A DNA stretch of 64,000 bases, taken from the NCBI RefSeq assembly GCF_030406665.1, contig NZ_CP129121.1, forward strand, positions 1,798,001-1,862,000. Direction: 5' to 3'. A program made the position numbers and the translations under genes. The notes under the pieces were generated by a model, which had not been told where the DNA came from, made no database searches, and saw nothing but the letters and a program-made list of their open reading frames with translations. Each line of letters opens with the position of its first letter. Position 1 is the first letter of the stretch. This document shows, piece after piece, positions 18,201 through 26,481 of this stretch. The DNA comes from Halomonas halophila (lineage in GTDB: Bacteria > Pseudomonadota > Gammaproteobacteria > Pseudomonadales > Halomonadaceae).

Positions 18201-19286
18201 GGCCGACTGAACATCGTCGGCGACGCGAGCTGGCCCTCGGCCGGCGCCTGGCAGGCAGCCCTCGACCTGGAAGGGCGCGAGGCTCCGCTGCTGGCCGCGC
18301 TACCGGGCTTCGGGCGCCTGCGCCTGGCCCCCGACCTGGCGATCCGCGCCACGCCCGAGCGGCTTCAGGTCCGCGGCGAGGTGGCCGTGCCCTGGGCCCG
18401 GCTGGAAATTGGTCGGGTCCCGGCCTCGGCGGTCTCGCCGAGCCCCGACGAGGTCATCCTCACCCGCGAGGAGGCGGAAGCGGCCGACCGCCAGGCCGCC
18501 AGCGGTGAGCCGGGCGCCGGCACCGCCGAGGCCATGCAGCAGGCCGGCATGGCACTGGACGTTCAGGTGGACCTGGTACTGGGCCCGGACATGCGCCTCG
18601 AGGCCTACGGGCTGGAAACCGAGCTGCTCGGCGACCTGCAGGTGCGCCAGTCCGACGGCCCGGTGCAGCTGTTCGGCAACGTCAACCTGGAAGACGGCCG
18701 CTTCCGGGCCTTCGGCCAGGACCTGATCATCCGTCAGGGCATCCTCTATTTCAGCGGCCCGCCGGGACAGCCGCTGCTCGACTTCGAGGCGGTACGCAAC
18801 CCGGACAACACCCAGGATGGCGTGGTAGCCGGCCTTCGGGTCACCGGGCCTGCGGCCAACCCGAGCCTGGAGATCTTCTCCGAGCCGGCCATGAACGAGG
18901 CCCGGGCGCTGTCCTACGCGCTGCGTGGCCGGGCGCCGGATGACAGCGGCGGCGCCGACGGGGCGCTGACCTCGGCGCTGATCGGCGTCACCTTGGGCCA
19001 GGCCGGCGGCGCCGTGGGTGCGATCGGCGAGGCCTTCGGCATCGATGACTTGAGCCTGGACACGTCCGGCAGCGGCGAAGACAGCCAGGTCGTCGTGACC
19101 GGGAACCTGACCGACCGGTTGAGCGTCGGCTATGGTGTCGGGATCTTCTCGCCGATCGCCGAGCTGAGCCTGCGCTACAAGCTGTGGCGCGATCTCTACC
19201 TGGAAGCGGTCTCCGGCGCCAATCAGGCGGTCGACCTGATCTACACCTTCAGCCTGCCGGGCGATCCCCCGACGCTGACGCGATGA
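15261..19286 (+). CDS. tamB: Translocation and assembly module protein TamB
   Basis: A 1341-residue AsmA/TamB-type protein, slightly longer than E. coli TamB. One N-terminal transmembrane helix (about residues 10-33) anchors it in the inner membrane. The very long, repetitive beta-rich body probably forms the hydrophobic groove that spans the periplasm. The C-terminal DUF490 region (about 960-1341) has GNVNLEDGRFRAFGQDL, SYALRGRAPDD and the final YTFSLPG. Translation starts at GTG 15261 or ATG 15267; neither has a strong ribosome site. It lies 71 bases after tamA. Confidence 0.94.
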   Translation: MRMRRLSWALVRLLILLPLWLIGLVMLLLGLVLSPWGTSALFAQAERLGLLEVERVEGAPLDTLTIEGLRLTAGPASVAVEDFELAWADDCLLHGRLCIDRLGVTGARIRLGASDAADEPAPEEQESAGGPPGAIRLPLPMALRELLLDDVEVRLADGTRLRWQHFESGAEAEGNALTLSPTRLVGLRLTPSISPGNRLALSEAESRDDVLTAIAIDAAVAVRSPLPSSVAPAAAGVRDSQPSTDAPADERLRLPDITLPLAVEVPSLTLEDTAFEGPQAYVIDRLDLSVTARDQQVTVHPLAVTSREADATLEAEVTLRDDYPLDVSLGADFYLPERLPALAGQRLELALTGDLGDLDVALSATGPVAADLSAHLDALDPARPFTARLTSPGLQWPLPGAMPTTGDEDDESDDASGPPEPWRVEHLDLDAEGTLDDYRVSLGLAARGPSLPRTELALNGQGNLQRFDWTPLRLTPPEGTLTSEGRIDWSEALSMSARLDVDGFDPEPFVEGLSGRLNGGLQVAFSQSADGWRLGVPTLAVDGELAQQPFSLSGQLSGDHDMNWDIASLSLRQGENRLDASGRVAPSRLDLDARIDMPRLDTLYPDLDGALDGDIAARGSFEQPQLSLTLNGDRLAFGDNRLARLRLAGEVAGLDDPSLDLSLTADDVAAGGQAFPTIALGLDGRLSAHRLTLDVDGDPDGPLTALDLALEGALDEARERYRGRLMPLDADTAYGSLGLDEALAFDADLTASAVDVQPFCLIRAEGGGLCLTAPLSASPDSGRAELAIRELPMDLINDAMPVGWGVEGATEGDLVAEWSNGGAWQATANLDSRVEINGEDAYGQPWSVPGTGLSLALDADQGRADLDLGLTFGDQGAMQLDLGIVDPLGTGRLEGRFEIDDFRLAPYRPLIADLETLEGALAAGIDITGNREQPRLDGRLALDGLRAEGLGLPLSVVDGQLAVDLAGDSADIDGYLQSEEGRLNIVGDASWPSAGAWQAALDLEGREAPLLAALPGFGRLRLAPDLAIRATPERLQVRGEVAVPWARLEIGRVPASAVSPSPDEVILTREEAEAADRQAASGEPGAGTAEAMQQAGMALDVQVDLVLGPDMRLEAYGLETELLGDLQVRQSDGPVQLFGNVNLEDGRFRAFGQDLIIRQGILYFSGPPGQPLLDFEAVRNPDNTQDGVVAGLRVTGPAANPSLEIFSEPAMNEARALSYALRGRAPDDSGGADGALTSALIGVTLGQAGGAVGAIGEAFGIDDLSLDTSGSGEDSQVVVTGNLTDRLSVGYGVGIFSPIAELSLRYKLWRDLYLEAVSGANQAVDLIYTFSLPGDPPTLTR

Positions 19287-19320
19287 GCGACACGAGCAAG
19301 ACGAACCAAGGAGCCACACG

Positions 19321-19935
19321 ATGACCACTTCGCCGCTGTACGCCCCCGAGGGCCGCGACACGCCACTGCAGATACAGGGCCGCCATACGGTCAGCGGCCA
19401 CGCCATGACACCGCCCTGGCCGGCGGGCATGCAGGAGATCGTGCTTGGTCTGGGCTGCTTCTGGGGCGCCGAGCGGCTGTTCTGGCAGCTGCCCGGCGTG
19501 CACGTCACCGCCGTGGGCTATGCCGGCGGCGTGACGCCCAACCCCACCTACGAGGAGACCTGCACCGGACGCACCGGCCACGCCGAGGTGGTACGCGTCG
19601 TGTTCGACCCCGCGACGATCGATCTCGCGACCCTGCTGCGCCACTTCTGGGAGGCCCACGACCCGACCCAGGGCAACCGCCAGGGCAACGATATCGGTCC
19701 CCAATACCGCTCGATCATCCTGGTCACCGACGAGGTCCAGCGCGAGGTCGCCGAGCACAGCCGTGACGCCTACGAACAGGCACTGGCTCAGGTCGGGCGT
19801 GGCCCCGTCACCACCGTCATCGAGCCCCTCGAGACCTTCTACTACGCCGAGGACTACCACCAGCAGTACCTCGACAAGAAGCCCGACGGCTACTGCGGCC
19901 TCAAGGGCACCGGCGTCAGCTGTCCGATCGGCTGA
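19321..19935 (+). CDS. msrA: Peptide methionine-S-sulfoxide reductase MsrA
   Basis: A 204-residue MsrA that repairs methionine S-sulfoxide in proteins. The catalytic motif GCFWGAE places the nucleophile at Cys46. Recycling cysteines are in the C-terminal GYCGLKGTGVSCP segment. GYAGG, GHAEVV and YRSIIL are also conserved. The extended N-terminus (about 35 residues before the catalytic domain) matches the longer E. coli-type enzyme. It lies 34 bases after tamB. Its 3' end overlaps the convergent hydrolase gene by 20 bases. Confidence 0.96.
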   Translation: MTTSPLYAPEGRDTPLQIQGRHTVSGHAMTPPWPAGMQEIVLGLGCFWGAERLFWQLPGVHVTAVGYAGGVTPNPTYEETCTGRTGHAEVVRVVFDPATIDLATLLRHFWEAHDPTQGNRQGNDIGPQYRSIILVTDEVQREVAEHSRDAYEQALAQVGRGPVTTVIEPLETFYYAEDYHQQYLDKKPDGYCGLKGTGVSCPIG

Positions 19936-20944
19936 ACGCCTCGCGCATGGAAGGCGTCGCGCCGGCCCAGCCATCCAGCTGAGCGCCGACGCGGCGCGCC
20001 AGCCAGCTCGCCAGCCTTCCGCCTCGGCGTTCGATGAAGCCCACATGCCCGCCGTGGCGGGATGTTTCCAGACGAATGCCCGGGCCCAGCGTGACATCCT
20101 GGTACAGGCGCGACGGCATGAAAGGGTCATCCTCGGCATGAAGGATCAGGGTCGGCAGACGAATGCCGGCCAGCCTCGGACCGGCCGAGGCGCGGCGATA
20201 GTAGTCGGCAGCACCGGCGAAGCCGTGCAGCGGCGCGGTCACCGCGTCGTCATATTGCCGCAGGGTGCCAAGACCGTTCAGGTCCCGGGACGACAGCGCC
20301 AACGGCAGCTCGCCGGCGTCGAGCCTCGGCGCCACCTTGGCCTTCAGCGCGCCGAGCAGGTGGCGCTGGTAGACCCGGGCGAAACCCCGCTCCAGGCAGT
20401 CGGCACTCGCCGCAAGGTCCACCGGCGGGGCGATGGCGATCGCGCCATGCAGCGCCGGAAACTCGCGCTGGGCGTCTTCGGCCACCAGCTTGAGCAGCAT
20501 ATTGGCCCCCAGCGAGACGCCGCAGGCGATGCGCGGTGCCCGGGGATAGCGCCGGGCTAACCGGGTCAACAGCCAGTGGGCATCGGCGGTATCACCGCTG
20601 TGATAGGCCCGCGGTCGACGGTTCGGGTGCCGCCCGCAGCCGCGGAAATGCATCAGCAGAGCACGATAGCCCCGCTCGCCGGCGGCCGTGAGCAGTTGCC
20701 GGGCGTAGGGCGAATCCACGGAACCTTCCAGCCCATGGAACAGCACGAACAGCGGCGCGTCTTCGTCGGCGGGCCCCGGCGCGATCCAGCAGAGCTCGAC
20801 CACATCCCCGTCGGGCAGCGCCAGCGTCTCCCAGCTGAGCACGGGGGAGGGCGCCGGCAGCAGCCTCGGCAGCAGGGTCTGGAGATGGCGATTGGCCAGG
20901 CCCGGCGGGGCCTGGAAGTCCGCGTCATGGCGCTCCGGCGTCAT
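19916..20944 (-). CDS. YheT-family alpha/beta hydrolase
   Basis: A 342-residue hydrolase of the YheT/AB-hydrolase-4 family. It starts with the family motif ANRHLQTLLPRLL. The nucleophile elbow is GVSLGAN (Ser near residue 145). The acid is in HAEDDPF and the catalytic His in RHGGHVGF. LFHGLEGS forms the oxyanion region. The physiological ester or thioester substrate is unknown. The start at 20944 overlaps the stop of the upstream LysR gene in ATGA, so the two are co-translated. Confidence 0.9.
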   Translation of the reverse strand: MTPERHDADFQAPPGLANRHLQTLLPRLLPAPSPVLSWETLALPDGDVVELCWIAPGPADEDAPLFVLFHGLEGSVDSPYARQLLTAAGERGYRALLMHFRGCGRHPNRRPRAYHSGDTADAHWLLTRLARRYPRAPRIACGVSLGANMLLKLVAEDAQREFPALHGAIAIAPPVDLAASADCLERGFARVYQRHLLGALKAKVAPRLDAGELPLALSSRDLNGLGTLRQYDDAVTAPLHGFAGAADYYRRASAGPRLAGIRLPTLILHAEDDPFMPSRLYQDVTLGPGIRLETSRHGGHVGFIERRGGRLASWLARRVGAQLDGWAGATPSMREAFSRSDS

Positions 20945-21861
20945 GTGGCGTCGGCCCTGGCATCGGGGATGCGCTGCCACAGGGCGTCCACCGCCGGATG
21001 GGGGTTCTCGCGATATCGGAAGAGGCGGATCTCCAGCGGCACCTGCCAGCGCGTGCCGCCGGCAGGAACCAGGGTTCCCGACGACAGCGCGGCCTGGATC
21101 GAGCGGGCCGGCAGCCAGCCGAGCCCGTAGCCGAGGCCCACCAGTTCGCGGATATTGCCGCTCTGGATGCTCTCGTTGAGCACGCTGAAGGTCGGCATCT
21201 GGCCGAGCGACTGCAGGTGCGCACGGATGCATTGGTCGATCACCCCACGGGGGTGATAGGCGATCAGCGGCAGCGGGCGACGCCCGGTGTCCTCGAGCGA
21301 GAAGCGCGGGCGGCCCTCGGCGTCGGGCAGCGACACCGGCACCAGCCGCTCGCGGCCGAGCACCCGGGCCTCCAGGCCTGCGGTTTCCAGGGGCAGCGTG
21401 CCTGGCGTGGCGGGCCAGTAGCAGAGCACCAGGTCGCATTCCTGGCGCTCCAGGGCCCGAAAGTAGTCGTCGGCCAGCCAGCCGGTGGCGCGCAGGTAAG
21501 GCATGACCGGCGGGGCGGGATCGAAGCCGGCCAGCCAGTCCGGCAGGAAATTGGCCAGCAGGCTCTGGGGCGCGGCCAGCCGCAGGCGGCTGGCGTCGGC
21601 CTCGGCCAGCTGACCGAGACGCTCCCTGGCGGTGTCGACTCGCCGGGTCACGTCCTCGCACAGCGCCAGGAACTCCTCGCCGGCCGGCGTCAGCGACAGC
21701 GGCAGGGTCTGGCGATTGATCAGGGTGGCCCCCATCTCCTCCTCGAGCAGCTTGATGCGGCGCGAGAAGGTCGGCTGGGTCACGTTCTGGGTCTCCGCCG
21801 CCCGTGAGAAGTGGCGCGTGCGCGCCAGGGCGATGAAGTCTTCCAGCCAGCGTAATTCCAT
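20941..21861 (-). CDS. LysR-family transcriptional regulator
   Basis: A 306-residue LysR regulator with an N-terminal winged HTH (about residues 1-60: RWLEDFIALARTRHFSRAAE, then TQPTFSRRIKLLEEEMG). The C-terminal effector domain spans about 90-300. The start MELRWLEDFIALA resembles the HypT/YjiE branch, but I cannot assign the signal. It is translationally coupled to the YheT-like hydrolase downstream, which may be a target. A GACCA-GG-TGGTC palindrome 58 bases upstream of its start (21919-21930) may be its own operator. Confidence 0.9.
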   Translation of the reverse strand: MELRWLEDFIALARTRHFSRAAETQNVTQPTFSRRIKLLEEEMGATLINRQTLPLSLTPAGEEFLALCEDVTRRVDTARERLGQLAEADASRLRLAAPQSLLANFLPDWLAGFDPAPPVMPYLRATGWLADDYFRALERQECDLVLCYWPATPGTLPLETAGLEARVLGRERLVPVSLPDAEGRPRFSLEDTGRRPLPLIAYHPRGVIDQCIRAHLQSLGQMPTFSVLNESIQSGNIRELVGLGYGLGWLPARSIQAALSSGTLVPAGGTRWQVPLEIRLFRYRENPHPAVDALWQRIPDARADAT

Positions 21862-22178
21862 CGTATTCCTTGTTGCCGGATCACCGGGACGGGGAGTCTA
21901 CTCAGGTTAGCGTTATTCGACCAGGTGGTCAGGTGTGGCCGAAACAAGCGGGCTGGGCTGGAGCAGCCGGAAGCCAGCCCCGAAGTGTCGGACCACCGCG
22001 AGGGCGCTGTGAACCCTTCCCTGAGCGCTACCGACGCCCTGCGGCGCTTTCGCATCCTGCGCCGCTGGCAGGGCCAGTGCAGGCCATCCATGGCCAGCCC
22101 GTTCGGAGCAGTGCTCCTCACCCCTGGCGCAGGACCCTCGCTACGCCTGGCTCCCGGCATCATCCCCGTTCAGCCACT
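21862..22178. other. Intergenic region between the peptide-importer operon and lysR
   Basis: This 317-base stretch has no convincing gene; short open frames on both strands lack ribosome sites and family motifs. It contains the GACCA-GG-TGGTC palindrome at 21919-21930, near the lysR start. A 7-bp stem (GCGGCGC 22041-22047 with GCGCCGC 22059-22065) could be a weak transcript end or processing site for the ABC operon. Confidence 0.5.
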
Positions 22179-23252
22179 CTAAATCCGGCCTTCCTCGACC
22201 CCATGACAGGCCACCTGCCCGCCCTGGTCGGTGGCGATCAGCGCCGGGACCTCGTCGCGGCAGCGGGCATTGGCATGCGGGCAGCGGCCGTGGAACACGC
22301 AGCCCGACGGCAGGTTCACCGGCGTGGGCACCTCGCCCTGCAGGCGGATGTGCTGCGGGCGGTCGTCCTCGAGCCGGGGAATCGCCGACATCAGCGCCTG
22401 GGTGTAGGGATGGCGCGGGGTGGCGAACAGCGTCGCCGTGGGCGCCACCTCGCACACCCGGCCCAGATACATCACCGCCACCCGGGTGCCGAAGTGCTCG
22501 ACCACGGCCAGGTCGTGGGTGATGAACAGGTAGGTCAGGTTGCGCTCTTGCTGGGCCTCCATCAGCAGGTTGAGCACCTGGGCCTGGATCGAGACGTCAA
22601 GCGCCGAGATCGGCTCGTCGGCGACGATGAACTCCGGGTCCACCGCCAGCGCCCGGGCGATGGCGATGCGCTGACGCTGGCCGCCGGAGAACTCGTGGCC
22701 GTAGCGCGCGCCCCAGTCCGGGGCAATGCCCACCGCGTTCATCACCTCGGCGACCTTGTCCTGGACCTTCGCCGGCGACCAGTCGGGGTGGTGCAGGCGG
22801 ATCGGCTCTTCCAGCGTCTGCTGGATGGTCATGCGCGGGTTCAGCGACGCATAGGGATTCTGGAAGATCATCTGCATGCGCCGGCGGTAGGGCAGCAGCT
22901 CCTTGGTGGAGCGGTCGTCGATGCGTTCACCGTCGTAGCGGATCTCGCCGGCGCTGGGGGTGATCAGACCCATCACGGTGCGGGCCACCGTGGACTTGCC
23001 GCAGCCGGACTCGCCGACCACGCACAGCGCCTCGCCGCGCCGGATGTCCAGGTCGACGCCGTTGATGGCGTGCACATGCTTCTGCTCGCGCACCAGCTTG
23101 CCGCCCTTGAACTTGAGCTGCTCGAGAAAGTCGCCGGAGAGCGAGAAGCGCTTCTCCAGGCCGCGGATCGACAGCAGCGGCTGGGCCGCTTCCGGCGCCG
23201 TGGAAGCGCCCGGGGTGGAGCCGGTGGATGAAGAAAGAGAGGCGGTGGTCAT
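22179..23252 (-). CDS. Dipeptide/oligopeptide ABC transporter ATP-binding protein, DppF/OppF type
   Basis: A 357-residue ATPase. After a Ser/Thr-rich lead of about 25 residues it has Walker A GESGCGKST, the signature FSGGQRQR, Walker B FIVADEP and the switch HDLAVV. A C-terminal oligopeptide-transporter extension with Cys residues (GCVFHGRCPHANARC) resembles the Fe-S-type tail of the family. It pairs with the other ATPase encoded just upstream. The two genes overlap by one base (TGATG). It ends the five-gene operon. Confidence 0.93.
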   Translation of the reverse strand: MTTASLSSSTGSTPGASTAPEAAQPLLSIRGLEKRFSLSGDFLEQLKFKGGKLVREQKHVHAINGVDLDIRRGEALCVVGESGCGKSTVARTVMGLITPSAGEIRYDGERIDDRSTKELLPYRRRMQMIFQNPYASLNPRMTIQQTLEEPIRLHHPDWSPAKVQDKVAEVMNAVGIAPDWGARYGHEFSGGQRQRIAIARALAVDPEFIVADEPISALDVSIQAQVLNLLMEAQQERNLTYLFITHDLAVVEHFGTRVAVMYLGRVCEVAPTATLFATPRHPYTQALMSAIPRLEDDRPQHIRLQGEVPTPVNLPSGCVFHGRCPHANARCRDEVPALIATDQGGQVACHGVEEGRI

Positions 23253-24271
23253 CAGTCTTGCTCCTCGGCCGGAATGCGTTCGCGTTCGATCATCTCGGCC
23301 ACCATGTGGCAGGCCGCCTGGCAGTTGCCCGAGGCGACGAAGCCGGGCACCTCGTCGACGCAGGCCTGGCGACGCGAGCCGTCGGGCCGATTGACGAAAC
23401 CGCAGCGCGGATGAAAGGCACAGCCGCTCGGCAGGTGGCTGAGCGACGGCATGCTGCCGGGGATCTGGTTGAGCCGCTCGCCGGGCGTGGCCATCTGCGG
23501 CAGGGCGTTGAGCAGGCCCTGGGTGTAGGGGTGCTGCGGGTCGTTGATGATCTCGCGGGTCGGGCCCTGCTCGATCACGCGGCCGGCGTACATCACCAGC
23601 ATGCGCTGGGTGACCTGACTGACCACGCCCAGGTCGTGGGTGATCAGCACCAGGCCGACGTTGTGCTCCTCGCACAGCTCCAGCAGCAGCGCCATGATCT
23701 CGGCCTGGATGGTCACGTCCAGCGCCGTGGTCGGCTCGTCGGCGATGATGATGTCCGGGTCGAGCAGCAGCGCGATGGCGATGATCACGCGCTGACGCAT
23801 GCCGCCGGACAGCTCATGGGGATACTGGTCGAGGCGCGCCTCGGGCGAGGGGATCTGCACCTGCTCGAGCTTGCGCAGCGAGATCGCCCGGGCATCGCGG
23901 GTCGAGATGCGCCGGTGGGCCTTCAGGCACTCGACCATCTGCTCGCCGATGGTCAGCACCGGATTGAGCGTCATCATCGGGTCCTGGAAGATCATCGAGA
24001 TGCGATGCCCGCGGATGCGACGCAGGGCCCGGTCGGACAGGCCGATCAGCTCCTGGCCGTCGAACGTGATGCTGCCGCCGGCGATATAGCCGGGCCTGGC
24101 GATCAGGTTGAGCAGGCTGAAGGCGGCCACGGACTTGCCGGCGCCGGACTCGCCGACGATCCCCAGGCGCTCGCCGCGATCCAGGCTGAAGCAGACGTCG
24201 CGCAGGGCCTGGACGTCGCCGCGGCGCAGCGCGAAGCGCACGTCGAGGTGGTTGACTTCGAGAAGTGACAT
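23252..24271 (-). CDS. Dipeptide/oligopeptide ABC transporter ATP-binding protein, DppD/OppD type
   Basis: A 339-residue ATPase with Walker A GESGAGKSV, Q-loop IFQDPM, signature LSGGMRQR, Walker B IIADEPTTALD and switch HDLGVV. The C-terminal Cys-bearing tail (GCAFHPRCGFVN, then CVDEVPGF) is typical of the oligopeptide-transporter subfamily. It energises uptake together with the DppF-type partner. The start at 24271 follows AAGGAG. Between it and the upstream permease gene lies a short degenerate repeat of the permease 3' end. Confidence 0.93.
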   Translation of the reverse strand: MSLLEVNHLDVRFALRRGDVQALRDVCFSLDRGERLGIVGESGAGKSVAAFSLLNLIARPGYIAGGSITFDGQELIGLSDRALRRIRGHRISMIFQDPMMTLNPVLTIGEQMVECLKAHRRISTRDARAISLRKLEQVQIPSPEARLDQYPHELSGGMRQRVIIAIALLLDPDIIIADEPTTALDVTIQAEIMALLLELCEEHNVGLVLITHDLGVVSQVTQRMLVMYAGRVIEQGPTREIINDPQHPYTQGLLNALPQMATPGERLNQIPGSMPSLSHLPSGCAFHPRCGFVNRPDGSRRQACVDEVPGFVASGNCQAACHMVAEMIERERIPAEEQD

Positions 24272-24287
24272 GGAAACTCCTTGGCCT

Positions 24288-24373
24288 CAGCCCTTGTGCA
24301 GCATGAAGAGGCGCGGGTTGAGCACGTCGTGCCGGCGACCGTCGGGTATTGAGTACGTATCGATATGCAGCAT
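24288..24373 (-). pseudogene. Remnant duplicating the 3' end of the DppC-type permease gene
   Basis: On the minus strand this stretch reads as a 28-codon frame, ATG at 24373 to TGA at 24288. It ends DVLNPRLFMLHKG. The intact permease just upstream ends DVLNPRLYKG. The DNA is also repeated: GGCCTCAGCCCTTGT occurs at 24283-24297 and 24374-24388, and a degenerate copy of the next ~30 bases follows each. It looks like a decayed duplication of the permease tail, although a functional micro-peptide cannot be excluded. Confidence 0.6.
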
Positions 24374-24377
24374 GGCC

Positions 24378-25334
24378 TCAGCCCTTGTAGAGACGCGGGT
24401 TGAGGACGTCGCGCAGCCAGTCGCCGAGCAGGTTGATCACCAGCACCAGCACCACCAGCACCAGGCCCGGGATCAGGGTGATCCACCAGGAGCCGGACTG
24501 GATGTAGTCGAACCCGGACTTGATCAGCGAACCCAGCGAGGGCTGGGTCTCGGGCATGCCGAGGCCGAGGAAGGACAGCGCCGCCTCGGAGATGATGGCA
24601 TTGGCCACCTGCACGGTGGAGATGACGAAGATCGGCGACAGGGTGTTGGGCAGGATGTGGCGGAACATGATGCGCCGGCTCGGCAGCCCCATCACGCGGG
24701 CGGCGTCGACATATTCCTTGCCCTTCTCGGCCAGCACCGAGGCGCGCACGGTGCGCGCGTACTGGGGCCATTCGGCCAGGCCGATGATCAGCACCAGCAG
24801 CGGCACCGCATAGGTGCTGAAGGTGGCGCCGCCGAAGATCGCCTTGAACAGCGCGCCGACCACGATCGCCACCATCAGGGTGGAGAACGATAGCTGGATA
24901 TCCGCCATGCGCATCAGGAAGGCATCGACGCGCCCGCCCAGATAGCCGGCCAGCAGGCCGAAGCACACGCCGAGGGTGGCCTGCAGCGCCACCGCGCCGA
25001 AGCCGATGATCAGCGAGACCCTGAGGCCATAGAGGATGGTCGAGAGCAGGTCGCGGCCCTGGGCATCGGTGCCCATGGTATAGGCCGGATCGCTGCCGTC
25101 GACCCAGAACGGCGGCAGCTCCGAGGCCAGGATATCGATCTGCGCCAGGTCGTAGGGGTTCATCGGCGCCAGCCAGGGCGCCAGGACGGCGCAGGCTACC
25201 ATCAGGATGAACACCGCCAGGCTGACCTGGGCGATCGGGTCGCGCAGGAAGCTGTAGAGCAGGTAGGAGTCGCGGAAGCGCTCCCAGCGGCTCGCCGTGG
25301 ACGAGCTCGCAGCGGATGAAGTCGAGGTGGTCAT
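24378..25334 (-). CDS. Dipeptide/oligopeptide ABC transporter permease, DppC/OppC type
   Basis: A 318-residue permease. A Ser/Thr-rich N-terminal tail (about 1-17) is followed by one transmembrane helix (about 35-58) and a large extracytoplasmic loop with YTMGTDAQGRDLLS. Further helices span about 95-310. The EAA loop that contacts the ATPases is EYVDAARVMGLPSRRIMFRHILPN. The start at 25334 overlaps the stop of the upstream permease gene in ATGA. Confidence 0.93.
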   Translation of the reverse strand: MTTSTSSAASSSTASRWERFRDSYLLYSFLRDPIAQVSLAVFILMVACAVLAPWLAPMNPYDLAQIDILASELPPFWVDGSDPAYTMGTDAQGRDLLSTILYGLRVSLIIGFGAVALQATLGVCFGLLAGYLGGRVDAFLMRMADIQLSFSTLMVAIVVGALFKAIFGGATFSTYAVPLLVLIIGLAEWPQYARTVRASVLAEKGKEYVDAARVMGLPSRRIMFRHILPNTLSPIFVISTVQVANAIISEAALSFLGLGMPETQPSLGSLIKSGFDYIQSGSWWITLIPGLVLVVLVLVINLLGDWLRDVLNPRLYKG

Positions 25335-26377
25335 GCGGGCTTTCCTGTCAGCTTGACGGTGGGGTTGACCAGGCCGTAGATCAGGTCGACCAGGGTATTG
25401 GTGATCACGAAGATCAGCCCCACGATCATCAGGTAGGTGACGATCAGCGGAATGTCGGAACGCTCGATGGCGTCGAGGAACATCAGGCCCATGCCGGGCC
25501 ACTGGAACACCGTCTCGGTGAGGATGGTGTAGGCGACCAGGGTGCCGATCTGCACCCCTCCGACGGTGATCACCGGCAGCATGGTGTTCTTCAGCGCGTG
25601 CAGGAAATAGATGCGGCGCAGCGAGATGCCCTTGGCGCGGGCGAACTTCACGTACTCCGACTGCATCACCTCGAGCATCTCGGCGCGGATCAGGCGGATG
25701 AACAGCGGCAGCATGATCGAGGCCAGCGAGATGGCGGGCAGCACCAGGTAGGTCAGCCCCTCGAGGGAGGCGAAGTTGGTCTCCCAGGTGCCGAACACCG
25801 GCACCGGGTCCCCGCGCCCGTAGGCCGGCATGCCGCCGTTGGTGCTGACGAGATCATTGAGCCAGGCGCCCCAGCCGGTATCGGCGGGGAAGGGCGACCA
25901 GGACACGCCGATGGCGAACAGCTGGATCAGCACGATGGCGGTCAGGAACACCGGGATCGAGATGCCGATGATCGACACGCCCATGAAGAACCGCGACAGC
26001 CAGGCGCGCGGCCGAATGGCGCTGTAGACCCCGATGGGGATCGACAGGGCGATGATCAGGAAGGTGGACGCGGCCACCAGCTCCAGGGTCGCAGGCAGAT
26101 GGCGCAGGATGACGTCGGTGGTCGGCTCGTTGAAGACGTAGGAATAGCCGAAGTCGAACTGCACCGCGTTGACGGCGAAGCGCAGGTACTGGACCGCGAA
26201 GGGGTCGTTCAGGCCCAGCTCCTCGCGCAGTGCCGCGCGCTCGCTCTCCGGTACCGACTGGCCGACCATCTGCTGGATGGGGTCGCCCAGATTGTCCTGG
26301 ATGGCGAAGGCGATCACGCTGATGACGAACATCACCAGCAGCGCATGGATAAGGCGCTTGATCAGAAAGGCGATCAT
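25331..26377 (-). CDS. Dipeptide/oligopeptide ABC transporter permease, DppB/OppB type
   Basis: A 348-residue permease starting MIAFLIKRLIHALLVMFVIS, a typical first helix. Further helices lie at about 105-130, 140-165, 220-240, 280-300 and 320-340. The EAA loop is YVKFARAKGISLRRIYFLHALKN. I preferred the ATG at 26377 over a GTG 33 bases upstream, although its ribosome site (GGGACG) is weak. The binding-protein gene ends 104 bases upstream with a stem-loop between. Confidence 0.92.
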   Translation of the reverse strand: MIAFLIKRLIHALLVMFVISVIAFAIQDNLGDPIQQMVGQSVPESERAALREELGLNDPFAVQYLRFAVNAVQFDFGYSYVFNEPTTDVILRHLPATLELVAASTFLIIALSIPIGVYSAIRPRAWLSRFFMGVSIIGISIPVFLTAIVLIQLFAIGVSWSPFPADTGWGAWLNDLVSTNGGMPAYGRGDPVPVFGTWETNFASLEGLTYLVLPAISLASIMLPLFIRLIRAEMLEVMQSEYVKFARAKGISLRRIYFLHALKNTMLPVITVGGVQIGTLVAYTILTETVFQWPGMGLMFLDAIERSDIPLIVTYLMIVGLIFVITNTLVDLIYGLVNPTVKLTGKPA

Positions 26378-26449
26378 GAGTGGCGTCCCGTAGGCAATAC
26401 GGGGTGGCACGCTCGTCCCGAGCGCACCACCGGGTCAGGATGGGGAAGG

Positions 26450-26474
26450 CCTCGCCGACGGTCCGCCGGCGAGG
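26450..26474 (-). promoter_or_regulatory. Stem-loop between the binding-protein and permease genes
   Basis: CCTCGCCG at 26450-26457 pairs with CGGCGAGG at 26467-26474 around a 9-base loop. There is no T run. Hairpins at this position in binding-protein operons commonly stabilise the upstream mRNA or attenuate read-through, so that binding protein is made in excess of permease. That role is inferred here. Confidence 0.55.
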
Positions 26475-26481
26475 GGAGGAA

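Noticed and set aside
21925..22182. An 85-codon plus-strand hypothetical gene upstream of lysR
   Set aside because: No ribosome site, no recognisable motif, and it overlaps the regulator's promoter region.
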